A stretch of DNA of 14,567 nt, from NCBI GenBank assembly GCA_023413645.1, contig JAEZPN010000008.1, positions 1 to 14,567 on the forward strand, in the 5' to 3' direction. How positions within the stretch are numbered: the stretch's first letter is position 1; each line of letters opens with the position of its first letter. The position numbers and the translations under genes are program-made. This DNA comes from Bacteroidota bacterium. GTDB taxonomy: Bacteria > Bacteroidota > Bacteroidia > Bacteroidales > Rikenellaceae. This document shows, one piece after another, positions 1-6,198 of the stretch. The notes below the pieces were generated by a model. It did not search any database and was not told where the DNA came from. It saw only the letters and a list, made by a program, of their open reading frames with translations.

Positions 1-1899
1 ACGGAAGGGAGTCCAGTTGAAGTCAACCTGGTAGTTATCCGTAAACGAGCGCTCATGACTGTTGTAGATAGCAATGGTATTGTTTGCCGTCTCCTGGTCG
101 AATACCATGGTATTAAAGAACTGCGAACGGAAATAGTCGAAGCTGATAGTTGCCATGTCGTCACCCGCAAGTTTGAAGGTCTGCGAGAGGCTACCACCCA
201 CAGTCAACGCCTGCTCCATATCGTCGTGGAGATTATCGAGGTTTAGAATCTCGCGCGACGTGGTCATCATCCAGATGTTGTCCGTAACGAGGTTCTGGCG
301 ACGTGAGCCCAAACCTGCTGAAGCACGTAATGTTGTGCGAGGAGTGATGCTCCACTTGATATGAGCACGAGGTGTGATAAGGAACTTGTTCTTAGCATCC
401 TTGACGTAGTAATTGTTACCCACCATTGCGTAGTCGCCACGGACACCCGCCACGAGCGAGAATTTTTCCTCTATCTGGTATGTGTACTCCGCAAATACAC
501 CTGGCTCCATAAGCGAGCTGTTGTTCTTCAAAGCCCACTGGTAGCCGTCATTAGAGCCGAAGTGGTTGTAGTTGTCGTTCATCATGCGAGCATAGAACGA
601 AGCACCGGCATTGAGCGAAGAGCGCTGTGTGAAGTAGTGAGCATAGGTGATGTTGTAGCGGAAGGTGTTCTCCATAACATCCACCTTGCTACGACCGAAG
701 TATGAATCAGTGAGGTAGTTGTCGTAGTCGAGAATCATCGCCACGTTGTTCTGTACAGCATCTGCGGGGTCACCAGTAAATGTACGCTCATAACCCACGG
801 GGATACCAGCCTTGATGTAAGCGTTGATATTGCGGTTGTGAATAGCCGAGCCATATGTATTTGACTCGAGGTTGTTAACCATCTCCTCGTAGAGGTCCTT
901 GGTATAACCCATCTGACCACCGAGGCGGTTCTCGTTAACGACCTTCCAGCCCCAACGCAACTGCACGCCACCGCTATTCTGCCATAACCACTTATTTGCT
1001 ACGTTAATCTGGTTAGACTTGGGCATATCCGAGAAGCCGTCGTGGTTCATATCGTGTGACGCAGTGTCGAGTGAGCCATGTGCCATGATTACGGTAGAGA
1101 GACTCTTATCGGGAGTAAGTGGAATCGCCGACGAGACGTTAATCTCAGGGCGTAGCTCCGAATCGAAGTATAGGTTAAGGAAGAAGCGCTCATCATCAGT
1201 TGGCTTACGGTGCTCGAGGTTAATCTGACCTGTAATAGCCTCGTGACCCGCAGTTACCGAAGCAACACCCTTAGATACCTGGATAGAGTTGAGCCACATG
1301 CCAGGTGTATAGCTAAGGCCGTATGTAGCACCCGCACCCTGCATGATGGGGCGGTTCTCGTCGAGAATCTGAGTGTATGTACCAGCAAGGCCGAGCATCT
1401 TAATCTGTCGTGCGCCAGAGATAGCATCGCTATAGCCTACGGTCACCGAAGCAGAGTTCTCAAACGACTCTGCAAGCGAGCAGCAAGCCATCTTACACAA
1501 ACCAGCGAACGAAATCTGCTCCTGGCGTGTGATACCACCCTGCTTTGCATAATTACCGCGCTGCTGACCCTCGATAACCACCTCGTCGATATCTACTGCC
1601 GAGGGTGTCAACTTAATAGTCACGGTGTTCTCCTCCTTGTTATTCATCTCGAGCTCCATGATATCGTAACCGAGGTAATCAACAACAAGTGTCTCGAAGC
1701 CACTTACGCGGCGGATAGAGAATGTGCCATCTACGGATGTTGTAGCACCTGCTGTTGTGTTCTTCCAATAGAGCGAAGCACCGATGAGGGGCTGCTCAGT
1801 GTTGGCATCCACAACCATACCTGTAACCATGCGCTGCGCCATAGCCGTAAGAGGCAAGAGCATGAGAACTACAAGTAGAATAATGATTCTGTTTTTCAT
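1..1899 (-). CDS. TonB-dependent outer-membrane receptor, probably metal-related (C-terminus beyond the left edge)
   Basis: An unbroken minus-strand frame of 633 codons starts at the ATG at 1899 and leaves the window still open. Residues 1-21 form a signal peptide (basic start, Leu/Val-rich core, cleavage near AMA-Q). Residues 24-110 look like a carboxypeptidase-D-regulatory domain (VTGMVVDANTEQPLIGA), as is usual in Bacteroidota receptors. A TonB plug follows at about 125-230 (SGARQIKMLGLAGTYTQILD, then SIQVSKGVASVTAGHEAITG), and then aromatic-rich beta-barrel strands. The protein should move a ligand across the outer membrane using TonB energy. It lacks the features of a SusC glycan importer and has no SusD neighbour in view. 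The plug carries a Cys cluster, CKMACC (C135, C139, C140). A His/Cys-rich exported protein is encoded just upstream on the same strand, so a metal ion or metal complex is the likeliest substrate; that is inference. The family call is firm and the substrate is not. Confidence 0.93.
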   Translation of the reverse strand, partial: MKNRIIILLVVLMLLPLTAMAQRMVTGMVVDANTEQPLIGASLYWKNTTAGATTSVDGTFSIRRVSGFETLVVDYLGYDIMELEMNNKEENTVTIKLTPSAVDIDEVVIEGQQRGNYAKQGGITRQEQISFAGLCKMACCSLAESFENSASVTVGYSDAISGARQIKMLGLAGTYTQILDENRPIMQGAGATYGLSYTPGMWLNSIQVSKGVASVTAGHEAITGQINLEHRKPTDDERFFLNLYFDSELRPEINVSSAIPLTPDKSLSTVIMAHGSLDTASHDMNHDGFSDMPKSNQINVANKWLWQNSGGVQLRWGWKVVNENRLGGQMGYTKDLYEEMVNNLESNTYGSAIHNRNINAYIKAGIPVGYERTFTGDPADAVQNNVAMILDYDNYLTDSYFGRSKVDVMENTFRYNITYAHYFTQRSSLNAGASFYARMMNDNYNHFGSNDGYQWALKNNSSLMEPGVFAEYTYQIEEKFSLVAGVRGDYAMVGNNYYVKDAKNKFLITPRAHIKWSITPRTTLRASAGLGSRRQNLVTDNIWMMTTSREILNLDNLHDDMEQALTVGGSLSQTFKLAGDDMATISFDYFRSQFFNTMVFDQETANNTIAIYNSHERSFTDNYQVDFNWTPFR

Positions 1900-1947
1900 C
1901 TTAATATGTTGGGTATAAATTACTTATGCTATTATATGAGAATATCC

Positions 1948-2003
1948 CTCTACGTCGAGTGTAGAGAGAGGTTAATATGGCGCAACGACACCCTATCGGG
2001 GTG
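1948..2003 (-). other. two small hairpins in the spacer before the receptor gene
   Basis: The 113-base spacer between the His/Cys-rich gene and the receptor holds two inverted repeats. One is CTCTAC at 1948-1953 paired with GTAGAG at 1961-1966. The other is CACCC at 1989-1993 paired with GGGTG at 1999-2003. Neither is followed on the minus strand by a clear T-run, so they look more like mRNA processing or stability structures than terminators. I found no TAnnTTTG promoter in this spacer, which suggests that the two genes share a transcript. Confidence 0.4.
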
Positions 2004-2012
2004 CGAAACACC

Positions 2013-2459
2013 TTAAGCAAATGAGGGAGGGGCACGTAATGAGTCGTACCTCGAGAATGCCGCCCGCAGCGGCAATGATTCATCGCCACGATATGGCTCT
2101 TCTTCAGCAGATAATATTGCACCATAGGCCTCAGCATCGGAAATTATCGCAGCAAAGGCAAGGTGCAAATATGAGATATTATGTGCGCTGTTATCGCGCT
2201 CTTTCTCTACAAAAAACTGGGTGTGATTATCACTCAAGAGTTCGTGGTCGTGGTCGCAACACTCGGCATTAAACGCGAGGTTATTATCCAACGACACTAC
2301 GCTGTGGTGATTGCCACAGCTGCACTCAACGCTCTCAGTGGCGTGGTGCGTATGGTGGGGATGATCGCACGACAGCACCGATAACGACGACATAAGCGAG
2401 GCCGTTACATAGATAACCGCCAAGATTGTTGCATATATCATCTTCAATCGTCCCATCAT
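2013..2459 (-). CDS. small His/Cys-rich exported protein, probable metal-binding lipoprotein
   Basis: The 148-aa product has a hydrophobic N-terminal segment (about 8-30) ending in SVLSC, a plausible lipobox with C31 as the lipidated residue. Metal ligands follow at once: DHPHHTHH (32-39), CSCGNHH (46-52) and CCDHDH (67-72). The C-terminus ends in LRAPPSFA. The Cys/His clusters plus a terminal PP motif recall small Bacteroidota proteins known by such motifs (HYC/CC/PP-like or DUF6769-like). I could not confirm which family, if any, it belongs to. Its gene starts about 17 bases downstream of a predicted transcription start and is followed by the TonB receptor, so it probably handles or senses a metal (copper, zinc or similar) at the cell envelope for that receptor. 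That role is inferred from composition and context. The start could also be the second or seventh codon, both Met. Confidence 0.8.
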   Translation of the reverse strand: MMGRLKMIYATILAVIYVTASLMSSLSVLSCDHPHHTHHATESVECSCGNHHSVVSLDNNLAFNAECCDHDHELLSDNHTQFFVEKERDNSAHNISYLHLAFAAIISDAEAYGAILSAEEEPYRGDESLPLRAAFSRYDSLRAPPSFA

Positions 2460-2481
2460 ACATTATGTATTACAGTCGCGG

Positions 2482-2510
2482 CAAAGGTAGTAAAAAAAAA
2501 TGAAATACAA
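2482..2510 (-). promoter_or_regulatory. Bacteroidota-type promoter for the His/Cys-rich gene and receptor
   Basis: On the minus strand a -7 element TACCTTTG (2489-2482) lies 18 bases downstream of a TTG (2510-2508). This fits the TTTG / TAnnTTTG promoter of the Bacteroidota primary sigma factor. Transcription would start about 17 bases before the ATG at 2459, leaving a very short leader. Confidence 0.75.
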
Positions 2511-2561
2511 TAAGTTGGGGGATAATAATCGCTTGTCGGTAAGCTGAATTATAAATTTAAT

Positions 2562-2612
2562 AGAGTATTGTTACTCTGTTGCAAATCATTCAGAGTGGTG
2601 CAGGTGTTGCAC
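2562..2612. other. two short hairpins in the spacer between the lipoprotein promoter and the histone terminator
   Basis: AGAGTA (2562-2567) pairs with TACTCT (2572-2577) around a 4-base loop, and GTGCA (2598-2602) pairs with TGCAC (2608-2612) around a 5-base loop. They lie upstream of the His/Cys-rich gene promoter and downstream of the histone-like gene terminator. They could be operator sites for the promoter or leftover transcript structure. No function is assigned. Confidence 0.3.
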
Positions 2613-2618
2613 AGACAT

Positions 2619-2668
2619 AAAAAAACCCCGGATGGGTAGTACTTGACGTACGTCCCATTCGAGGTTTT
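2619..2668 (-). terminator. intrinsic terminator of the histone-like gene
   Basis: On the minus strand a 15-base arm (2668-2654) pairs with a second arm (2638-2624), with one G-U wobble and one mismatch. An inner GTAC/GTAC stem sits in the loop. The hairpin runs directly into a run of seven T. It stands about 37 bases after the stop codon of the histone-like gene, as expected for its terminator. Confidence 0.8.
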
Positions 2669-2704
2669 GATTGAAGCGTCGCGGATGCGCCGCTAGCACA
2701 AGAA

Positions 2705-2878
2705 TTATTTGCTGGCCTCAACAGAAACCTTACGGAACTCCTTAAGAAGCTTTGAAAGCTCCAAAGCTGCCTTACGAGCACGTGTGCCTGCTGCCTTGTT
2801 ATTCTTCTCTACCTGAGCGTTAGCGTTCTCTGCAAATGCTGCATACTGAGCTGCGATGTTCTCTACTAATGTCTTCAT
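2705..2878 (-). CDS. histone H1-like DNA-binding mini-protein (Bacteroidota Hc1-like)
   Basis: The 57-aa product begins MKTLVENIAAQYAAFAENAN and continues with a Lys/Arg/Ala-rich stretch (VEKNNKAAGTRARKAALEL), ending in KEFRKVSVEASK. The Ala-rich amphipathic helix, the RARKA motif and the KEFRK-V tail match the short histone H1-like proteins widespread in Bacteroidales. Those are thought to bind DNA non-specifically in the nucleoid. The gene is a single-gene transcription unit: a near-perfect promoter lies about 33 bases upstream of its ATG and an intrinsic terminator lies downstream. The ATG at 2878 is the only sensible start. It is divergent from feoAB, with 246 bases between the two start codons, and no functional link is evident. 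Confidence in the family is high; its exact effect on the chromosome is unknown. Confidence 0.88.
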   Translation of the reverse strand: MKTLVENIAAQYAAFAENANAQVEKNNKAAGTRARKAALELSKLLKEFRKVSVEASK

Positions 2879-2910
2879 ATCAATAAATTTATTAAAGGTT
2901 TTTCACTACG

Positions 2911-2940
2911 CAAAGTTATAAATTATTTTTTATTTGCAAA
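2911..2940 (-). promoter_or_regulatory. promoter of the histone-like gene
   Basis: On the minus strand TTTG (2940-2937), then 18 bases, then TAACTTTG (2918-2911) match both elements of the Bacteroidota consensus. The leader would be about 26 bases. The surrounding DNA is strongly AT-rich, which fits a highly expressed gene. Confidence 0.85.
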
Positions 2941-3064
2941 TTTTTTACAAGAAAAATGTATCATAAAGTCGTGATTTTCCGACAAATTAACTACTTATAC
3001 TTATTCGGGATTCGACAAAATGAATAAATATGTATTCCGTCAAAAAAGCAAAAATCCCTACAAA

Positions 3065-3101
3065 TGGGGATTGCATACCCCAGCCATTTGTGCTATCTTT
3101 G
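3065..3101 (+). promoter_or_regulatory. feoAB promoter with an overlapping dyad
   Basis: TTG at 3071-3073, 20 bases, then TATCTTTG at 3094-3101 form a Bacteroidota promoter starting about 17 bases before the feoAB ATG. An inverted repeat TGGGG (3065-3069) / CCCCA (3078-3082) covers the upstream element. A second one, AATCCC (3053-3058) / GGGATT (3067-3072), overlaps it. A protein bound here would block the promoter, so this is a candidate iron-responsive operator. It does not obviously read as a classical Fur box. Confidence 0.7.
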
Positions 3102-3124
3102 CGCACAAATAAAATGTATTAGGT

Positions 3125-5488
3125 ATGCGACTAAGTGAATTAAAGACTGGGGAGACGGCCACGGTGGTCAAAGTGCTTGGCTACGGCGGCTTCCGTCGTC
3201 GCATAATGGAGATGGGTTTTGTTAAGGGTCAGGAGGTCACCGTAGTCCTCGATGCACCCCTCAAAGACCCCATCGAGTACCACATCATGGGCTACGACAT
3301 ATCGTTGCGCCGCAAGGAGGCTGAGATGATTGTCGTAATGACACGCGAGGAGGCTAAGCGCCTATCTATGAGCGAGGTGACATCGCTCATCAAGGACGAG
3401 GAGATCGTGGAGCGCGCCGTAGACCATAGCCTCAAGCAGATACGCGTGGGTTTGGTTGGCAACCCCAACGCCGGCAAGACATCGCTATTTAACACCCTCT
3501 GCGGTCGCAGTGAGCATGTGGGCAACTACAGCGGCGTTACGGTGGATGCTAAACGTGGCACACTCGAATATAAGGGTTACACCCTCGAGATTACTGACCT
3601 TCCGGGAACCTATGCCCTCTCGGCATACTCACCCGAGGAGGTTTACGTACGCCGACACATTATAGACGACACCCCCGACATCATTGTAAATACTATCGTT
3701 GCCTCGAACCTCGAGCGCAACCTATACCTCACCACCGAGCTTATCGACATGAGTCCAAAGATGGTCATCGCAATGAACATGTACGACGAGCTTGAGGCGA
3801 GTGGTGCAAAGTTCGACCACGAGGCACTTGGTGGCATGATAGGTGTTCCGATGATTCCCGTTGTAGCCCCCACAGGTCGTGGCATCGAGGAGTTGTTGGA
3901 TGCTATCGTTGCGGTGCACGAGAATATCGATAAGCGAGTGCGACATATTCACATCGGCTACGGTTCGGTCATCGAGGAGAACCTCGAGGCGCTCAATGCC
4001 GATATGCGCCAGTACCGCGAGGAGCTCATTGCACACTTTCCTCCCCGCTACTTCGCACTCAAGATGATTGAGGGCGACAAGGAGATAGAGAGTCTCCTTG
4101 AGTCGTCACCACACAAGGAGCGCTGGCATAAGATGGCCGAGAGTGCACGTAAGGAGATTGAGGAGTCGCTCGGCGAGGATATCGAGACGGCCATTTCGAA
4201 CCAGAAGTATGGCTTTATCTCGGGTGCGCTAAAAGAGACATACACAGCGGCAAAGCATAGCCGCGATACCCTTAGCGACAAGCTCGATGCTATCGTCACA
4301 CACCGCGTGTGGGGTTTCCCCATATTCTTTGCCATCATGCTCCTAATGTTTGTATCGACATTCGAGTTAGGCAAATACCCTCAGGCGTGGATTGAGTTAG
4401 GCGTGGATTGGTTATACAACGCCGTGCGCAACGCCATGGAGGCTGGAGCACTGCGCGATATGCTCACCGATGGTGTTATTAGTGGTGTGGGCAGCGTTCT
4501 TGTCTTCTTGCCCAACATCATGATATTGTATCTCTTCATCTCGTTCCTCGAGGATTCGGGATATTTGGCACGTGCCGCCTTTATCATGGATAAGGTTATG
4601 CACCGCATGGGTGTTCACGGCAAGTCGTTTATACCTATGGTCATGGGCTTCGGATGTAACGTACCCGCAATCATGGCATGCCGCACCATCGAGTGCCGCA
4701 CCTCGCGCCTTATAACCATTATGGTCGTGCCATTCATGTCATGTAGCGCGCGCCTACCCATTTATATGATGATTATAGGTACCTTCTTCCATAAGTACGC
4801 CGGTATTGTACTCTTCGCCATGTATATCCTCGGCATACTTATCGCAGTGGTCACAGCACGTCTTATGCGCCGCTTCATGTTCCGCGAGCAGGAGGCACCC
4901 TTTGTCATGGAGCTATCACCCTACCGTATACCCATGCCTAAGACAACACTCCGCCATATGTGGAGCAAGTGTGCGCAGTACCTCAGGAAGATGGGTGGTC
5001 TTATTCTTATCGCCTCTATCGTCGTGTGGTTGCTCGGTTACTACCCCCGTCCCAACCAGAGCGCTAACACCGAGAATGTCAACAGCTTCGAGCAGTCGTA
5101 TATGGGACAGATAGGCAAGGTCACTGAGCCTATATTTGAGCCTATGGATATGGACTGGAAGGCATCCGTAGCCCTTATCTCGGGTATCCCCGCAAAGGAG
5201 ATCGTGGTGAGCACCTTGAGTGTGCTTCACTCACACCCCGACGATGCTACAGCCTCGGAGGAGGAGACATCGCGCAACATAAACAAGCGCGTGGCAGAGG
5301 ATATGTCACTCCCCACTGCCATAGCATTCCTCATATTTGCGCTACTCTACCTACCATGTATCGCCACCATCGTTGCCATAGCCTCGGAGCTTAACTGGAA
5401 ATGGGCAATAGGTTCTGCGCTGTACAACACTATTATTGCGTGGCTCCTGGCGTGGGGAGGTTACCATATAACCCTCTTATTCATGTAG
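3125..5488 (+). CDS. feoB: ferrous iron transporter, FeoA-FeoB fusion
   Basis: The 787-aa inner-membrane Fe(II) importer carries a FeoA SH3-like domain at residues 1-75 (MRLSELKTGETATVV, ending LRRKEAEMIVV), joined by a linker to FeoB. The G domain starts near 106 with G1 GNPNAGKTS (112-120), the switch region with HVGNYSGVTVD (131-141), G3 DLPG (158-161), G4 NMYD (218-221) and G5 around APTGRG (248-253). From about 385 to the end there are repeated membrane segments, including the conserved stretches GFGCNVPAIMACRTIE and PFMSCSARLPIYMMI of the Gate regions. FeoA-FeoB fusion is common in Bacteroidota. In NTIVASNLERNL the Asp usually found before ASNLERNL is Val192, a single-base change if derived from Asp. 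A 46-aa Cys-rich membrane protein follows after 4 bases. The start at 3125 fits the promoter and the beginning of the FeoA domain. Confidence 0.97.
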   Translation: MRLSELKTGETATVVKVLGYGGFRRRIMEMGFVKGQEVTVVLDAPLKDPIEYHIMGYDISLRRKEAEMIVVMTREEAKRLSMSEVTSLIKDEEIVERAVDHSLKQIRVGLVGNPNAGKTSLFNTLCGRSEHVGNYSGVTVDAKRGTLEYKGYTLEITDLPGTYALSAYSPEEVYVRRHIIDDTPDIIVNTIVASNLERNLYLTTELIDMSPKMVIAMNMYDELEASGAKFDHEALGGMIGVPMIPVVAPTGRGIEELLDAIVAVHENIDKRVRHIHIGYGSVIEENLEALNADMRQYREELIAHFPPRYFALKMIEGDKEIESLLESSPHKERWHKMAESARKEIEESLGEDIETAISNQKYGFISGALKETYTAAKHSRDTLSDKLDAIVTHRVWGFPIFFAIMLLMFVSTFELGKYPQAWIELGVDWLYNAVRNAMEAGALRDMLTDGVISGVGSVLVFLPNIMILYLFISFLEDSGYLARAAFIMDKVMHRMGVHGKSFIPMVMGFGCNVPAIMACRTIECRTSRLITIMVVPFMSCSARLPIYMMIIGTFFHKYAGIVLFAMYILGILIAVVTARLMRRFMFREQEAPFVMELSPYRIPMPKTTLRHMWSKCAQYLRKMGGLILIASIVVWLLGYYPRPNQSANTENVNSFEQSYMGQIGKVTEPIFEPMDMDWKASVALISGIPAKEIVVSTLSVLHSHPDDATASEEETSRNINKRVAEDMSLPTAIAFLIFALLYLPCIATIVAIASELNWKWAIGSALYNTIIAWLLAWGGYHITLLFM

Positions 5489-5492
5489 CGCT

Positions 5493-5633
5493 ATGGACTG
5501 GCAGAGTATCGTTGTGGCCATCGTCGCAGTTGTCGTTGTTGCCGTTATTATACGCAAAGCGTGGAGACTCTTCACGTGTCACGACACCACCCGTTGTTCG
5601 GGCTGCACAAAGGAGTGTAATCACCGCAAGTAA
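5493..5633 (+). CDS. FeoB-associated Cys-rich membrane protein
   Basis: The 46-aa product starts MDWQSIVVAIVAVVVVAVII, a single membrane helix (about 5-20). A basic stop-transfer patch (RKAWR) follows, then a short Cys-rich tail with CHDTTRCSGCTKEC (C29, C35, C38, C42). It begins 4 bases after the feoAB stop and is closed by the shared terminator, so it is the last gene of the Feo operon. Small proteins of this design are a recognised companion of FeoB in Bacteroidota and other anaerobes, probably filling the place of FeoC. The Cys tail, facing the cytosol if the basic patch obeys the positive-inside rule, may hold iron or an Fe-S cluster. That role is inferred. Confidence 0.88.
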   Translation: MDWQSIVVAIVAVVVVAVIIRKAWRLFTCHDTTRCSGCTKECNHRK

Positions 5634-5643
5634 CCCTTAAAAC

Positions 5644-5681
5644 AAAACAATGCAACTCACTGAGCTGCATTGTTTTTCTTT
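5644..5681. terminator. bidirectional intrinsic terminator between the feo operon and the acidic-tail gene
   Basis: AAAACAATGCA (5644-5654) pairs perfectly with TGCATTGTTTT (5666-5676). An inner CTC/GAG stem adds to the hairpin. T-rich DNA follows on the plus strand and the mirrored A-rich DNA precedes it, so it can end transcripts from both sides. The feo operon arrives from the left and the acidic-tail gene (stop at 5699) from the right. Confidence 0.9.
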
Positions 5682-5698
5682 TATGTATGTAACGCTGA

Positions 5699-6010
5699 TT
5701 AGAACTCATCATCTGAAGCCTCGTCAGATGTGTCTGCCAACTCATCTGCACCCTTCAAATCGTCCTCATCGTAGTAACCGTCGTTGTCGTCGTCCTGACC
5801 ATCGTCAACCTTAACGTCAATCTTTACCATGTAGTATGTATCCTCAGTCTCGTAAGGTACGGTGTAGAAGAATGAACCATCGGGTTTATCGTAACGAGTC
5901 ATAACCTCGGTAAAACCCAAAGGATAGAGGGCTTTTACCTCTGCCTGCTGCTCGGCAGTAAGATTGTGGAAGCTTGTAATAAGACGTTTCTTCTTGTTAT
6001 CAGTAGCCAT
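5699..6010 (-). CDS. conserved-looking small protein with a highly acidic C-terminal tail, function unknown
   Basis: I chose the ATG at 6010, giving 103 aa (MATDNKKKRLITSFHNLTAE). An in-frame ATG at 6067 would add 19 residues but would lie almost at the predicted transcription start. The first 65 residues form a compact domain with a basic start and aromatic strands (YPLGFTEVMTRYDKPDGSFF, VPYETEDTYYMVKIDVKVDD). From about residue 66 on it is nearly all Asp/Glu (DDGQDDDNDGYYDEDDLKGA, ending SDEASDDEF). Acidic tails of this kind occur in proteins that mimic DNA, shield basic partners or act as chaperones, but nothing here decides between these. It has its own promoter and a terminator shared with the feo operon. 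I recognise the general look of a Bacteroidales conserved hypothetical protein but no named family. Confidence 0.8.
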   Translation of the reverse strand: MATDNKKKRLITSFHNLTAEQQAEVKALYPLGFTEVMTRYDKPDGSFFYTVPYETEDTYYMVKIDVKVDDGQDDDNDGYYDEDDLKGADELADTSDEASDDEF

Positions 6011-6091
6011 AAATCTAATATATAATAACTTACGTATTTTAACCTTCTTCGGAGCAGAAAACTGCAATCATGGACTGTCCGAAATTTTCCG

Positions 6092-6121
6092 CAAATGTAG
6101 CGACATTTTGATAATGTGCAA
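6092..6121 (-). promoter_or_regulatory. promoter of the acidic-tail gene
   Basis: On the minus strand TTG (6121-6119), 19 bases, then TACATTTG (6099-6092) fit the Bacteroidota consensus. The leader to the ATG at 6010 would be about 75 bases. It contains a small hairpin, GCAG/CTGC, at 6053-6064. Confidence 0.7.
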
Positions 6122-6181
6122 GCATTGCGCAATATTTTTTTTATTTTTTCGAAAATTCTTCGTCGTTACAAACAAATTGTG

Positions 6182-6189
6182 TAACTTTA
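6182..6189 (+). promoter_or_regulatory. possible weak promoter of the ligA-dapA unit
   Basis: TAACTTTA at 6182-6189 differs from TAnnTTTG only in the last base. No TTG stands at the right distance upstream. If used, transcription would begin just before the first ATG at 6199, which would favour translation from the second ATG at 6211. Confidence 0.35.
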
Positions 6190-6198
6190 CACCATATT

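Noticed and set aside
1210..1878. A 222-codon open frame on the plus strand
   Set aside because: It is antisense to the TonB receptor, whose minus-strand frame carries a signal peptide and family motifs. The plus-strand translation is Cys/His/Arg-rich with no domain pattern.
2590..2781. A 63-codon minus-strand frame over the histone-like gene and its terminator
   Set aside because: It reads through the terminator hairpin in a different frame from the 57-aa histone-like protein, which has its own promoter and family-like sequence.
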